A DNA stretch of 64,000 bases from Solidesulfovibrio sp. Its GTDB lineage: Bacteria > Desulfobacterota > Desulfovibrionia > Desulfovibrionales > Desulfovibrionaceae. The position numbers and the translations under genes were made by a program. The notes below the pieces were generated by a model. The model made no database searches. It was not told the DNA's origin and worked only from the letters and a program-made list of their open reading frames with translations. Shown here piece after piece: positions 27,788 to 37,510 of this stretch (its first letter is position 1; each line of letters opens with the position of its first letter). The stretch is from NCBI RefSeq assembly GCF_029978005.1, contig NZ_JARKOZ010000114.1, positions 1 through 64,000 of the forward strand, written 5' to 3'.

Positions 27788-29232
27788 CATTTGTAGGGGA
27801 AGGCCGCGCCGGGCGTGCGAAAGGGCGCGGCCAGGGTGAAGACGGCTCCCTTGCCCGGTTCGCTGGCCACGGTCAGGCTGCCGTGGAGCAGCTCCACGTG
27901 CTTGCTGGCGATGGTGAGCCCCACGCCGAGGCCGTCCTGGCTGCGGGTGAGCACGTTTTCTTCCTGGGAAAAGGGCTCGAAGATGGTGGGCAGCCTGTCC
28001 ACGGCCAGGCCCGGGCCGGTGTCGGCCACCGCGGCCGTGAGCCGGCGGCGGCCGCGCCCGGTCGGCGAGCAGGAAAGCGTCAGGCGGACCTCGCCTGCCC
28101 GCGTGAACTTGACGGCGTTGTCCACGAGGATGTCCACGACCCGGGCGAAGCGCGCCCCGTCGCCGAGCAGGGCTCCGGGCAGTTCGCCTTCGATGCGCAG
28201 GCCGAGCGCGAGCCCCTTGGCCCGGGCCTCCTCGCCCCGGCGCGCCAGAACGCCGTCCAGGAGGCGGGCCGGGTCGAACAGGGCGACCTCCAGTCCGCCC
28301 AGGCCGTTTTCCAGGCCCGAAAGTTCCAGGAGCTCGCGGACCTGCTCGTTCATGACCAGCCCCGACTGCCGGGCGTCGGTCAGGAAGGCGCGCTGCTCCG
28401 CGTCCAGCTCCGTGGCCAGGGTCAGATCGATCATGCCGAGGACGCCGTTGAGCGGCGTGCGCAGTTCGTGGCTGAGGATGGAAAGGAAGGTGCTCTTGGC
28501 CTTGCTCGCCGCCTCGGCCCGCTTCTTGTCGCGCAGAATGGCGGCCGAACCGTAGCCGATGCCGACGGTGCCCACCCCCCAGATCAGGAGGAAAAGCCCG
28601 GCCGCCTCGCCGAGCCCGGCGGCCTGGGCCTCCAGGTATTCCCCGGCCGGCAGGGCGACGCTGATGCCGCCGCGCACGTCGCCGACCTTGTAGCCTTGGC
28701 CGGCGTGGCAGGGCAGGCAGGTTTCGTTGACGTGCAGCGGCGCCATGTAGCGAAATTCCGGCGGCCGGGCCGCCTCGTCGAGTTCCGAGACCTCGGCGAC
28801 TCCGGCCTCGAAGCGTTCCAGGGCGCGTTTTTCCCAGTCCGTGGGGGCGTTTTGCGGCCGCAGCGGATCGAGGCTGGTGATGTGCAGGCGCGGGTGCCCT
28901 TGCCCGGTCGCGATCTCCGAGATCTGCCGGGTCATGGAGGCGGGGTTGACCTTGGCCAGGCGTCGACCCGTGGTCGTCTCCACGGTGCGGTCCTCTTCGG
29001 GCAGGTAGGGATTGGGCGCGGCGTCCTTGCCCACCGGGACGTAGACCCCGCCGTGGCGGGCGTTCCAGGCCCGGGCGTCCACGATCTGGGCGAAACAGGC
29101 CTTGGCGGCCTCCAGCATCATGGCCCGGTTGTGGCGACGGTGGGCGTTGTCCTGCACGAAAAACAGGAGGCAAAGCAGGACCGACCAGGCGAGGATGCCA
29201 ATCCCCGGAATGACGACGTCGTTTCGCGCCAT
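27787..29232 (-). CDS. Histidine kinase with DUF3365 (Tll0287-like) CXXCH sensor domain
   Basis: The 481-residue protein has a transmembrane helix (about 8-26), a periplasmic domain, a second helix (about 215-235), a HisKA domain with H255 in [11 protein letters not shown], and a HATPase domain. The periplasmic domain contains TCLPCH at 171-176, a c-type haem attachment motif, within a DUF3365-like setting (ending [12 protein letters not shown]). It may sense redox state or a gas through haem. There is no receiver domain and no response regulator next door. GGAG precedes the ATG. It is divergent from thiM. Confidence 0.85.
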   Translation of the reverse strand: MARNDVVIPGIGILAWSVLLCLLFFVQDNAHRRHNRAMMLEAAKACFAQIVDARAWNARHGGVYVPVGKDAAPNPYLPEEDRTVETTTGRRLAKVNPASMTRQISEIATGQGHPRLHITSLDPLRPQNAPTDWEKRALERFEAGVAEVSELDEAARPPEFRYMAPLHVNETCLPCHAGQGYKVGDVRGGISVALPAGEYLEAQAAGLGEAAGLFLLIWGVGTVGIGYGSAAILRDKKRAEAASKAKSTFLSILSHELRTPLNGVLGMIDLTLATELDAEQRAFLTDARQSGLVMNEQVRELLELSGLENGLGGLEVALFDPARLLDGVLARRGEEARAKGLALGLRIEGELPGALLGDGARFARVVDILVDNAVKFTRAGEVRLTLSCSPTGRGRRRLTAAVADTGPGLAVDRLPTIFEPFSQEENVLTRSQDGLGVGLTIASKHVELLHGSLTVASEPGKGAVFTLAAPFRTPGAAFPYK

Positions 29233-29355
29233 GACTCTCCATACGGAAAGCCGGGTCGGGAAGGAAGGGGGCAGCGGCGCGTTGCCTTCGCCGGGGGCCA
29301 AGGCTACGGTCCGGCCACCGGCGCTTTCGCCCGAACCCCAACCTCGGAAAACAGC

Positions 29356-30156
29356 ATGGAACTTGCCGCCGCGACCTTCGACTCCCTGGTCCGCCTGCGC
29401 GAGACCGCGCCCCTCGTCGTCAACGTCACCAACAACGTCGTCACCAACACCACGGCCAACGCCCTGCTGGCGCTGGGGGCCTCGCCGGCCATGACCCACC
29501 ATCCGGCCGACGCCGCCGAGCTGGCGGCCATGGCCGGCGCGGTGGCCCTCAACATGGGCACGCCCGGCGAGGAGAACATCAAGGCCCTGCTCGCCGCCGC
29601 CCGGGCCGCCCAGGCCGCCGGCGTGCCCGTGGTCTTCGACCCGGTGGCCGCCGGCGTCACCTCGCGCCGCCGGGAAGTGGCCAAGGCCGTGCTCGAAACC
29701 GGCCCCCTGGCCGCCATCCGGGGCAACGCCTCGGAGATACTGGCCCTGGCCGGGACGGACGCCAAGGCCAAGGGCGCGGACAGCCGGCACGACAGCCTGG
29801 CCGCGGCCGACGCCGCAGCCGCCCTGGCCGCGCGGCTCAAATGCGTGGTGTGCGCCAGCGGCGCGGTGGACGTGATCACCGACGGGAAGCGGCGCGTGCT
29901 CCTTCACGGCGGGCACGCCATGATGCCGAAGGTGACAGGCCTTGGCTGCACGGCCACGGCCTTCGTCGCCGCCTTCGCCGCCGTGGTGCCGGACCGTCTC
30001 GGGGCCACGGTGGGGGGGATGGCCGTCATGAGCGCGGCCGGATATCTGGCCGGGGCCGGCGCGGCCGGACCGGGCAGCTTCTTCACCCGCTTCCTGGACG
30101 TGGTCTACGCCCTGGACGCGGCAGGCATCGCCGCCGGCGCGCGGGAGGCGTCATGA
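29356..30156 (+). CDS. thiM: Hydroxyethylthiazole kinase
   Basis: ThiM phosphorylates hydroxyethylthiazole, salvaging the thiazole half of thiamine. The 266-residue protein shows [28 protein letters not shown] at the N-terminus, VFDPVAAG, and the catalytic-cysteine segment [10 protein letters not shown], all typical. The stop overlaps the thiE start by ATGA, so both are made from one transcript. The upstream 123 bp lack the THI-box CUGAGA element, so I see no TPP riboswitch. Confidence 0.95.
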   Translation: MELAAATFDSLVRLRETAPLVVNVTNNVVTNTTANALLALGASPAMTHHPADAAELAAMAGAVALNMGTPGEENIKALLAAARAAQAAGVPVVFDPVAAGVTSRRREVAKAVLETGPLAAIRGNASEILALAGTDAKAKGADSRHDSLAAADAAAALAARLKCVVCASGAVDVITDGKRRVLLHGGHAMMPKVTGLGCTATAFVAAFAAVVPDRLGATVGGMAVMSAAGYLAGAGAAGPGSFFTRFLDVVYALDAAGIAAGAREAS

Positions 30157-30794
30157 CGCCTCCCGCCTTCGATTGCGGCGTCTGCCTGGTCACGGACCGG
30201 CCGGCCCTGGGCGGGCGCGAGCTGGTCGAGGTGGTGGCGGCGGCCGTGGCCGGCGGGGTCGGCATGGTGCAGCTGCGGGAAAAGACCGCCGGCACGCGGG
30301 AGTTCGTGGAGCTGGCCCGGGCTGTCCTCGCCGTCGTTCGGCCGCGCGGCGTGCCGCTGCTCATAAACGACCGCCTGGACGTGGCCCTGGCCGCCGGCGC
30401 GGACGGGGTCCACGTGGGCCAGGACGACATGCATCCGGCCGACGTGCGGACCCTTCTCGGTCCGGGAGCCATCGTGGGGCTTTCGGTCACGGGCGAGGCG
30501 GAGACGCGGGCGGCGGCCGGGCTTCCGGTGGACTACCTCGGCGCGGGGCCGGTCTTCGCCACGGCGACCAAGAAGGACGCCGGCGCGCCCCAGGGCATCG
30601 AGGGGCTGCGGCGCATGGTCGCCCTGGCCGAGGTCCCGGTGGTGGCCATCGGCGCGGTCACGGCCGAAAATGCGGCCTCGGTGCTGGAGACCGGCGTGGC
30701 CGGCCTGGCCGTGGTCTCGGCGATCTGCTCGGCGGCTGATCCCCGGGCCGCTGCCCGGGAGCTGTCCGACATCGTGTGCGCCCGGCGGCGCTGA
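30153..30794 (+). CDS. thiE: Thiamine-phosphate synthase
   Basis: ThiE joins thiazole phosphate and pyrimidine pyrophosphate to thiamine phosphate. The 213-residue TIM barrel has [43 protein letters not shown](T), [16 protein letters not shown] and VVAIGAV, the family's substrate and phosphate loops. The start codon overlaps the thiM stop. Together the pair is the salvage end of thiamine synthesis; thiC and thiD are not in the window. Confidence 0.96.
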   Translation: MTPPAFDCGVCLVTDRPALGGRELVEVVAAAVAGGVGMVQLREKTAGTREFVELARAVLAVVRPRGVPLLINDRLDVALAAGADGVHVGQDDMHPADVRTLLGPGAIVGLSVTGEAETRAAAGLPVDYLGAGPVFATATKKDAGAPQGIEGLRRMVALAEVPVVAIGAVTAENAASVLETGVAGLAVVSAICSAADPRAAARELSDIVCARRR

Positions 30795-30875
30795 GGCCGC
30801 CATGAACGCTAGCCGCTTTTTCGACGACGCCGTCGGGTGAAGCTTCCGCGCTCATTCGAACCACGCGGAAACCTT

Positions 30876-30931
30876 TGAGGGCGTCCAGAGGGCGGCCGCC
30901 CTCTGGACGCTGGAGGCTTCTTCCCTCCGCC
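30876..30931. repeat. Dispersed intergenic hairpin repeat, family 1 (copy D)
   Basis: A perfect 30-bp palindrome at 30881-30910 is followed by TGGAGGCTTCTTCCCTCC. In reverse orientation this matches the layout of copies A (5820-5866) and C. It lies between convergent thiE and the DUF115 gene and could end transcription from both sides, but there is no T run. Confidence 0.7.
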
Positions 30932-30947
30932 TCTCCTCCTCCCGGGC

Positions 30948-32726
30948 TTACGCCGCCCAGGAGCCGGACGGGCCGAGCAGCGCGTCGATTTCCCGCGTCT
31001 TGTCCTGCACGCGCTTACGGATGGCCTGGAACTGCGTCAGTTCCTTGACGCCAAAGCGTGTCCGGGTCTGGATCAGGCCGGCCAACTCCATGATGTCGTT
31101 ATAGAGATAGGGCAAGTAGAGCGGGTCGTGGCGCAGGAAAAGCTGGATCTGGCCGAGGAGTTCCCTGATTTCGGCCTGGTGCTTGTCCGCCTTGCGCATG
31201 AGCTTTTCCAGCCGCCTGGCGGCGTTTTTGAGCGACGACGCCCACTGGCCGGCCTTTTGGGAAAATACCGGCCGCGCGCGCGGTGTGGCCGCCCGGCCGA
31301 GGGCGTCGAGGAACGCGTCCCGGGCCGTGGCCTGCCCCTCGAAGAAGGCCGGGTCGTCCAGAGCCTCGGGGCCGATGACCACCGCGCCCTCGATGACGGC
31401 CCCGCCGCCGTAGAGATTGTGGAACAGCGCCCCCGAGGCGGCGATGTCCTTTTCCATGTCCCGCTTGGCCGCCAGAAAGCCCAGGTGGGTGAAGATGTCC
31501 TCGCCGTCGAGGTTTTTGAGCTTGGCGTCCCCCCTGGGCGCGGCGGCCTTCCCGCCGCCCTCGGGCGAGGCGCTGTGGTGTCCGGGGGCGTGGGTGGAGC
31601 CCCCGCGCCAGGAGAGGTCCTGGCCCACCAGCACGAAGCGCCGGGCCCCGGCCCAGGTCAGGAAGCGCTCCAGGGTCACGCCCACGTTGCCCCCGGCGTC
31701 CAGGACCAGCTCCAGGTCCTTGAGCACGTAGGTGCCCATGCCGCCCTCGGTCCACAGCGGAATCCTCGGTCCGGGGTAGCGGTCCAGGACCTCGGGCTGC
31801 ATCTTGGTGGAATAGATCAGGGGAACGTCGGCGGCGAAGGCCGGATCGACCAGGTTGTCCAGGCACTTGGTCATGTCCGTGTTGAAGTCGATGGCCAGGC
31901 ACAGGTGGGGCTTGATGCCCAGGCGTTCCAGGACCGGCAGGGTCTGGAGCGCCGAGGCGAAAAGGGCCTTGTCCCGGTGGCGGGCCACGGCCGGGGCCAG
32001 GAGGGGCAGCGACGGCCCCGCGCCGAAGATCACGGCCGTGAGTCCTTGCGCCTTGCCGGCCATGCGGGAGAGGCTGCCGTCGTCCATGGCCCGGGAGAAG
32101 TTGCGCAGCTCGTTGCCGACCATGACCTCCTGCTTGAGGCGCAGCGTGTTGAGCTCCACGGCCATGTTTTCCAGGATGGCCCGCACCAGGGCGGCCAGGC
32201 GGGCGTATTCCGGACCGAGCTGAAAGCTCGGCATGTCGTTTCGCACGTTGATGCGGGCGTAAAGGAAGCTCACGTCCAGGCCGTGCAGGGCTTTTTCCAA
32301 AAGCGCCCGGTCGGGCGGCAGGAAGATCAACTGGCCCCGGGCCGTGAAGGGCCGGTAGTCGGTCTGGCTCAGGCAGGCCATGAGCATTTCCGGGCGCGGT
32401 TCGACCACGAGGAGGCGGTGGGAGGGCGGCACGCCCGTGAGCACGTGGTTGAGGCCGTAGCCGAGCCCCGTGCCGACGATGACCGTGGCTCCGCCGACGA
32501 GGTTCTCCGTGGGTCGCCAGTCCCGGTAGTGCACGGCCGGGGGCAGGGCCTCGAAGATGCCCTGGCCGCCGTCCATGCGCCAGTCCAGGCTGCCGTGGCG
32601 GTTCTTGAAGATGCGTCCGAAGATGCCTTCCGGGTCGGGATTGTGCCGGGCCAGCCAAGCCGCCGCCGGCGCGCCGGCCTCGGCCAGGGCCGTGAGGTTG
32701 TCCACGAGAAACGAGGTGATCGCCAT
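30948..32726 (-). CDS. DUF115 / Maf-like motility-associated glycosyltransferase-family protein
   Basis: The 592-residue soluble protein contains a nucleotide-binding GTGLGYGLNHVL segment, the DUF115/MptE-like core around AVIFGAGPSLPLLAPAVARHRDKALFASA and LVGQDLSWRGGSTHA, and an alpha-helical C-terminus. This is the Maf (motility accessory factor) family, whose members transfer nonulosonic acids to flagellin in several bacteria. The role here is inferred from the family only; no flagellin gene is nearby. AAGGA lies seven bases before the ATG at 32726. It is divergent from the cysteine synthase fusion. Confidence 0.82.
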   Translation of the reverse strand: MAITSFLVDNLTALAEAGAPAAAWLARHNPDPEGIFGRIFKNRHGSLDWRMDGGQGIFEALPPAVHYRDWRPTENLVGGATVIVGTGLGYGLNHVLTGVPPSHRLLVVEPRPEMLMACLSQTDYRPFTARGQLIFLPPDRALLEKALHGLDVSFLYARINVRNDMPSFQLGPEYARLAALVRAILENMAVELNTLRLKQEVMVGNELRNFSRAMDDGSLSRMAGKAQGLTAVIFGAGPSLPLLAPAVARHRDKALFASALQTLPVLERLGIKPHLCLAIDFNTDMTKCLDNLVDPAFAADVPLIYSTKMQPEVLDRYPGPRIPLWTEGGMGTYVLKDLELVLDAGGNVGVTLERFLTWAGARRFVLVGQDLSWRGGSTHAPGHHSASPEGGGKAAAPRGDAKLKNLDGEDIFTHLGFLAAKRDMEKDIAASGALFHNLYGGGAVIEGAVVIGPEALDDPAFFEGQATARDAFLDALGRAATPRARPVFSQKAGQWASSLKNAARRLEKLMRKADKHQAEIRELLGQIQLFLRHDPLYLPYLYNDIMELAGLIQTRTRFGVKELTQFQAIRKRVQDKTREIDALLGPSGSWAA

Positions 32727-32847
32727 GCTGCCGTCCTTGGGTGTGCTGTCCGCCAGGAAGCAATAATCCTGCCAGGCTTGCCCGCCCGCCGTTTTTTGCC
32801 TACCACGAACCGACCGGGCCGCTTCGGCAACCATCCGTGAGGGTTCC

Positions 32848-35151
32848 ATGATCCACGACAACGTCCTTTCCCTGGTCGGCGCCACGCCGCTGGTGCGCCT
32901 TTCGCGCCTGAACCCCAATCCGGCCGTGACCATCGCCGCCAAGGTGGAAATGCGCAATCCCGGCGGCTCCATCAAGGACCGGGTGGCCCTGGCCATGATC
33001 GAGGCGGCCGAACGTTCGGGCGAGCTCGTGCCCGGCCGGGTGGTCATCGAGGCCACCTCCGGCAACACCGGCATCGGCCTGGCCATGGTCTGCGCGGTCA
33101 AGGGCTACCGCCTGAAGCTCCTCATGCCGGCCTCGGCCTCCCAGGAGCGTAAGCGCATCATGCGGGCCTACGGGGCCGAGATCGTGCTCACCCCGGGCAA
33201 CCTCGGCACGGACGGGGCCATCGAAGAGGCCTACCGCCTGGCCCGGGAGGAGCCCGAGACCTACGTGCTCATGGACCAGTTCAACAATCCCGCGAGCATA
33301 GAAGCCCACTACGCCGGCACGGCCGAGGAGATCTTCGCCGCCACGGACGGGGCCGTCAGCCACGTCGTCGCGGCGCTCGGCACCTCGGGCACGGCCATGG
33401 GCCTGGTCAAAAGACTCAAAGAGTTGAACGCGGCCGTCAAAGTCGTGGCGGTGGAGCCCAGGCCCGGCCACAAGATCCAGGGGCTCAAGAACATGCAGGA
33501 GTCCTATCCGCCGGGCATCTTCGACAAGAAGGCCCTGGACGTCATCGCCACGGTGGAGGACGAGGACGCCTTCGCCATGGCCCGGCGGCTGGCCCGGGAG
33601 GAGGGGCTTTTCGTGGGCATGAGCGGCGGCGCGGCCATGGCCGCGGCGGCCGAGCTCGCCGCCTCGCTCTCCGATGGGCTGATCGTGGTCATCCTGCCCG
33701 ACGGCGGCGAGCGCTACCTGTCCACGAGCCTTTTCGCCGTGCCCGAGAAGAAGGGCCCGGCGCTTTGCGGCGTGGGCGCGGCCGAGCCGGTCTACCTCGA
33801 CCCGGCCGGAGCCGCTCCCGGGTTTTTCACCTTCGGCCCGCCCCTGGCCGCGCCCGGCGACCTGGACGCCTGGCGGCGCATCGTGACCCTGGACGTGCTG
33901 GCCAGGGCTCTTCGGCGCGACGGCGCGCGCCCCACGCTCGCCGTGGGTCTGGCCGACCTCGACGATTCGAGCCTGGAGGCGGCCCGGGCCGAAGGGCTGC
34001 CCTGCCGGGAGTTCGCCGCGAAAAGGCGCGAGCGCGTGGCCGGCCTGGCCGCCTCCCTGGGCGTTGGCGAGGCCCTTTTCCCCCTGGCCGGCGAGGCCCT
34101 GGACGAGGCCCTGGCCATGACGCGAAAGCTCATGGGCAAGGGCCTGGCCTACGAGAAGCTGCGCAGCGTCTATTTCGACGTGGCCCGGGACAAGGCCTAC
34201 GGCCGGCTGCTCGGCCGCGACCTCGGCAAGCTGGCCCTGGGCAAGACCGTGGATCTGCTGGCCTACGCCAAGGACAATCCCCACGACTTCACGCTCCTTA
34301 AAAGGGTGAGCCTCAAGGACCTCAAGGCCGGCGACGCCCTGTCCACGCCCTGGGGCAACGTGCGGCCGAGCTGGTTTCTCCAGATGGCGGCCGCGGCGGC
34401 CAAGGCTTTGCCGGCCGTGACCGTGGCGCTGACCGACGAGGACAAGGCCTTTCCGCACCTGGAGAACCTGCGGGCCATCTGGGCCGTGGGCGCGGGCCTG
34501 GCCCCGGCGGCCTGGCTCATGGGCGGCCGGGTGTCCGGCCGGGAGGGGGAACGGGCGGCCCCGGCCGACCTCGAGGCCTGCCTGGTCCTCGGCGTCCATC
34601 CCCTGGCCGTGCGGGCCTGGCTGCTTTCGGTGGGCTACAAGAAGCCCCTTTCGGCCTCGCCCGAGGCGCTTTGGATGTGGGAGAAAAACCGCAATCGCGT
34701 CCAGGAGTTGGCCGCCACCCTGGGCCTCGTCGGACCGGGCCGGGGCGCGGTCTCGCCCCGGGTCGAGGCCGAGGCGGCGAGCCTGGTCGAGGCCCTGCGC
34801 CTGGCCGTGGACGACGACCTGTCGCTTTTCCAGTTCTGGCCCAGGCTTTTCGCCTTCTGCCGCTTCGCCAACGGGCTTCTCTCCTCGGGCGGGCTGGCCG
34901 GGCCGGACGCCGCGCGCTGCGCCCGGGCCCTGGCCGAGGCGGACGCGGTGCTCGGACTTCTGGACGCGGCCGCCCTGCCCGTGGCCCGGGCCGACTGGCC
35001 GGTCGAGGCCTCGAAGCTGGTGGAGGCGCGCGACGTCGCCCGGCGGGTCAGGGATTTTGCCCGGGCCGACGCGCTTCGCGTCGAGATCGAGACCCTCGGC
35101 TACCGCATGGAGGACGCCGCCGACGGCGTGCGCCTGTTCCCCCTGCGCTGA
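32848..35151 (+). CDS. Cysteine synthase fused to a degenerate cysteinyl-tRNA-synthetase-like domain
   Basis: Residues 1-310 are a complete PLP-dependent O-acetylserine sulfhydrylase: PLP lysine K43 in GGSIKDR, the TSGNTG loop, and a glycine-rich GTSGTAMG loop. Residues about 325-767 follow cysteinyl-tRNA synthetase: FGPPL for CGPTVYD, VTLDVLARAL, LADLDDSSL, GLAYEKLRSVYFDV, PWGNVRPSWF for PWGxGRPGWH, HLENL for HHENE. The HIGH motif is gone (GDLDAW), the zinc cysteines are missing, and no KMSKS is seen. The second half therefore should not charge tRNA. It might regulate the synthase or bind cysteine or tRNA. The frame is continuous. Confidence 0.88.
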   Translation: MIHDNVLSLVGATPLVRLSRLNPNPAVTIAAKVEMRNPGGSIKDRVALAMIEAAERSGELVPGRVVIEATSGNTGIGLAMVCAVKGYRLKLLMPASASQERKRIMRAYGAEIVLTPGNLGTDGAIEEAYRLAREEPETYVLMDQFNNPASIEAHYAGTAEEIFAATDGAVSHVVAALGTSGTAMGLVKRLKELNAAVKVVAVEPRPGHKIQGLKNMQESYPPGIFDKKALDVIATVEDEDAFAMARRLAREEGLFVGMSGGAAMAAAAELAASLSDGLIVVILPDGGERYLSTSLFAVPEKKGPALCGVGAAEPVYLDPAGAAPGFFTFGPPLAAPGDLDAWRRIVTLDVLARALRRDGARPTLAVGLADLDDSSLEAARAEGLPCREFAAKRRERVAGLAASLGVGEALFPLAGEALDEALAMTRKLMGKGLAYEKLRSVYFDVARDKAYGRLLGRDLGKLALGKTVDLLAYAKDNPHDFTLLKRVSLKDLKAGDALSTPWGNVRPSWFLQMAAAAAKALPAVTVALTDEDKAFPHLENLRAIWAVGAGLAPAAWLMGGRVSGREGERAAPADLEACLVLGVHPLAVRAWLLSVGYKKPLSASPEALWMWEKNRNRVQELAATLGLVGPGRGAVSPRVEAEAASLVEALRLAVDDDLSLFQFWPRLFAFCRFANGLLSSGGLAGPDAARCARALAEADAVLGLLDAAALPVARADWPVEASKLVEARDVARRVRDFARADALRVEIETLGYRMEDAADGVRLFPLR

Positions 35152-35169
35152 AGCCGCGAAATCTCGGCG

Positions 35170-35973
35170 CTAACGCCCGCCGCCGGGCAGGGGCACGGCC
35201 ACGAGCAGCACCCATTTGTCGCCGAAGCGCTTCTCGGCGAATTCCTTTTTGAGCGCCGCCATGCCGGCGGACGAGGAGATTTCCAGGCGGTGGACCCCGG
35301 TCCCGGGCGTGGCGTGGTGGAAGAAGACCCGCCCGGCCGGGTCGCGCACCACGAGCGCCACGTGGTAGTAGTAAAGCCGCCCCTTGATGGTTTTGCTCAG
35401 CGCCGCGAAAGCCATCTCGCCGGGGCGCAGGCCGGCGAGGGCCTGCGTCCAGGCGGCGGCGTCGTGCAGGGGAAAGCCGCGCGTCTTGGCCGCGTCGAGG
35501 AGTGCCGGATCGGCCGGGGGCGCGCCCGGGGCCAGCACGCGCCGAGGCAGGCCCTCGGTGATGTTGCAAATAAGGTCGTAGCCGAAATCCCAGTCCTCGC
35601 CCTTGGGGCTGCCCGGGCCGGAGTCGCCCTTGCGGTCGCGTTTGGCGGCGTCGAGCGGCAGGGGCCGGCCGAGCAGGGCGCGGCTGGCGGTGGTCACGAA
35701 GCCGCTGCAATTGTAGCCCGGCGTGGGGAAACTGGTCCCGGGGTCGGCGAACAGGGTGTGGCGACCGGCCGGGTCGTCCACGCCGTCGTCGCGGTAGGGC
35801 AGGCCGGAGAGCCTGGTCAGGGCCGCTTCGGGATCGGCGGCCGGGGCTGCCCGGGCGGCGTCGGCCGCCAGCAGGGCGAGGCAGACGGCGACGATAATTT
35901 GACCACGATGGAAAAGCCGCGTAGTGGAGGCGGGATAAGCGGGCCGGAAAGGCTGGGGCCGTTTCCCGGACAT
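35170..35973 (-). CDS. Exported NlpC/P60-like cysteine hydrolase (tentative)
   Basis: The 267-residue protein has an N-terminal signal (RLFHRGQIIVAVCLALLAADAARA). It contains PGYNCSGFV with Cys89, the nucleophile pattern of NlpC/P60-type peptidases, and YYYHVALVVRD further on, a plausible catalytic histidine. This suggests a cell-wall amidase or peptidase in the envelope. The family link rests on these short motifs. The start is uncertain: 35973 gives a sensible signal peptide, while the longer ATG at 36024 would overlap the divergent gene at 36011. Confidence 0.6.
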   Translation of the reverse strand: MSGKRPQPFRPAYPASTTRLFHRGQIIVAVCLALLAADAARAAPAADPEAALTRLSGLPYRDDGVDDPAGRHTLFADPGTSFPTPGYNCSGFVTTASRALLGRPLPLDAAKRDRKGDSGPGSPKGEDWDFGYDLICNITEGLPRRVLAPGAPPADPALLDAAKTRGFPLHDAAAWTQALAGLRPGEMAFAALSKTIKGRLYYYHVALVVRDPAGRVFFHHATPGTGVHRLEISSSAGMAALKKEFAEKRFGDKWVLLVAVPLPGGGR

Positions 35974-36010
35974 GGCCGGAGCACCAGGGAATCTGCGCAG
36001 GAGGCGGAGG

Positions 36011-36568
36011 ATGAAGTTCAACATTGAGATCAGGGGTTTCGGTCAGCGCGTTTTCTATTCCTACATCGAGAAGGAGCTGGTGCGCGAGGCCAGGGAAGCC
36101 AACCGGGAACGCTACATCGATTACATCTTTCACGGGGCGGACAACAATATCCATTCCTCCGGCGAGGATCTCCTGGAAAGCAACCGGCCGGTCGTGTACA
36201 TCATCGTCAACGAAAAGGAAAAACTCCGGGTCAGCCTAAACAAGATCAGTTGCGAGGTCAAGAACCACCCGGCCAAGAAGATTTTCCAGCCGTTCGTCAA
36301 GAACAGCCTGCTCTACTGCTTCGGCTACAACGAGGAGTACATCCACACCTATTCCTTCAGCGACGTGGAAGAGATCGACATCGACAAGATCACGGCCCGC
36401 ATCATCGAGACGGAGATTCCCAAGACCATCGAGAACAACGTCTGGATGCAAAAGGTCATCCACATCGAAAGCATGCTCTACGACGGCAAGGAGATCAAGC
36501 GCGAGGAGTTCCTCTCCCGCCCCCTGCCCACGGTGCTCGGTCCGGTCATCATCGACCTGGAGAACTGA
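36011..36568 (+). CDS. Hypothetical protein, 185 aa
   Basis: A soluble protein starting MKFNIEIRGFGQRVFYSYIE, rich in Ile, Glu and Lys, with alternating strand-like segments (PVVYIIVNEKEKLRVSL) and a helical end. The AGGAGG-type site before the ATG and the strong terminator after it show a real gene. Codon use is less GC-biased than in its neighbours. No cysteine cluster, membrane segment or known motif is visible, and I recognise no family. Confidence 0.75.
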   Translation: MKFNIEIRGFGQRVFYSYIEKELVREAREANRERYIDYIFHGADNNIHSSGEDLLESNRPVVYIIVNEKEKLRVSLNKISCEVKNHPAKKIFQPFVKNSLLYCFGYNEEYIHTYSFSDVEEIDIDKITARIIETEIPKTIENNVWMQKVIHIESMLYDGKEIKREEFLSRPLPTVLGPVIIDLEN

Positions 36569-36603
36569 TTTCCCCCGGCCGTCGGCCCCGAACGGACGAT
36601 GAC

Positions 36604-36634
36604 AGGCCCGTCGCCCCGGCGACGGGCCTTTTTT
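36604..36634 (+). terminator. Rho-independent terminator
   Basis: Arms 36604-36615 and 36618-36629 form a GC-rich stem followed by six T. It lies 35 bp after the hypothetical gene ending at 36568. Confidence 0.88.
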
Positions 36635-36803
36635 GCGGGCGAAAGCCGGTGTCGGGGCCGTGGCGGAACGTGTCGCCGGCCCGTGCCGCCACGGAGCCTG
36701 TTCGGTCGTTTCCCCGCAAGGAAGACGACGCACGGTCGCGAAACCGTCCAAGGGGCGGGGGAGCGCGAAGGCAGTGGGAATCCGCACCGGCGGCCCGACG
36801 GCG

Positions 36804-36974
36804 TCAGCGGCCGGCCACGGCGGTGGGGGCGTCCTCGGCCAGGGCGTTTTCCAACAACTTGTCGGCCAGGTCCTTGATGGTGTCGCGCCCGGGGTCCAGA
36901 CCCAGCGAAGCCGCCAGTTCCATGATCTTGTCCCCGGTTTTCACCGCGTGGCGTATCTTTTCGTAGTCCTGCAT
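36804..36974 (-). CDS. Small helical hypothetical protein (56 aa)
   Basis: The frame starts MQDYEKIRHAVKTGDKIMEL and continues as amphipathic helices (DTIKDLADKLLENALAED). Its even charge distribution looks like a real small protein, but the ribosome-binding site is weak. It lies about 100 bp downstream of the PilZ gene on the same strand. I recognise no family. Confidence 0.5.
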   Translation of the reverse strand: MQDYEKIRHAVKTGDKIMELAASLGLDPGRDTIKDLADKLLENALAEDAPTAVAGR

Positions 36975-37075
36975 GGGCCGGGCCGTGCCTTGGCTTGCGC
37001 CGCGTCCGCCGATCGGGCTGCGGCTTTGACCGATGATAGCCCCTCGGCAGGCCGGGCGCAACAAGGGAAGGTCCG

Positions 37076-37510
37076 TCAGTTCTTGACGATGCGGGTGATG
37101 TCCCCCATGGAAAGCGACAGGGGCGTCTCGAAGCAGATGCCGAATTCGTTGGAATTGACCCAGCGCACGATGGCGGCCTGGTAGTGGGCCAGTTCGCCGA
37201 AGGGCTGGAGCTGGGGATTGAACAGCACGCGCTGGCCGATGGTCACGCGCACGGGCAGGTCGTCGTCGCAGCGCACCCGCGCCCCGCGCCGGCTGATGTC
37301 CACGATGAGGACGTCGGCGCACACCTCTTCGGTCTGGACGCGGCCCCGGTTGAGGTCGGCCCCGTTGCCCACGCTCACGCGCTTGGCGTCGCGGCGGTCG
37401 CCGCAATCGCGGCAGCGCCAATAGGAAGCGGCCGGCGGGGCCTGGGGGACGTACTCCTGCCAGGTGACCTTGCCGCAGTGGGGACAGCGTTTGTGTTCGA
37501 GCAGCGCCAT
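37076..37510 (-). CDS. Zinc-ribbon PilZ-domain protein
   Basis: The 144-residue protein begins with a CPHCGK ... CRDCGDRR zinc ribbon (about residues 9-38). A PilZ domain follows with the cyclic di-GMP signature: RRDAKR (RxxxR) and DISRRGARVRC (DxSxxG). It probably responds to cyclic di-GMP; a GGDEF enzyme is encoded elsewhere in the window (10787). The target is unknown. Confidence 0.85.
   Translation of the reverse strand: MALLEHKRCPHCGKVTWQEYVPQAPPAASYWRCRDCGDRRDAKRVSVGNGADLNRGRVQTEEVCADVLIVDISRRGARVRCDDDLPVRVTIGQRVLFNPQLQPFGELAHYQAAIVRWVNSNEFGICFETPLSLSMGDITRIVKN

Noticed and set aside
29233-29355. TPP riboswitch before thiM
   Set aside because: The conserved CTGAGA and the CCTGAT-type segments of the THI element are absent.
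30802-30840. Tiny 12-codon frame after thiE
   Set aside because: Too short, no ribosome-binding site, inside an intergenic hairpin region.
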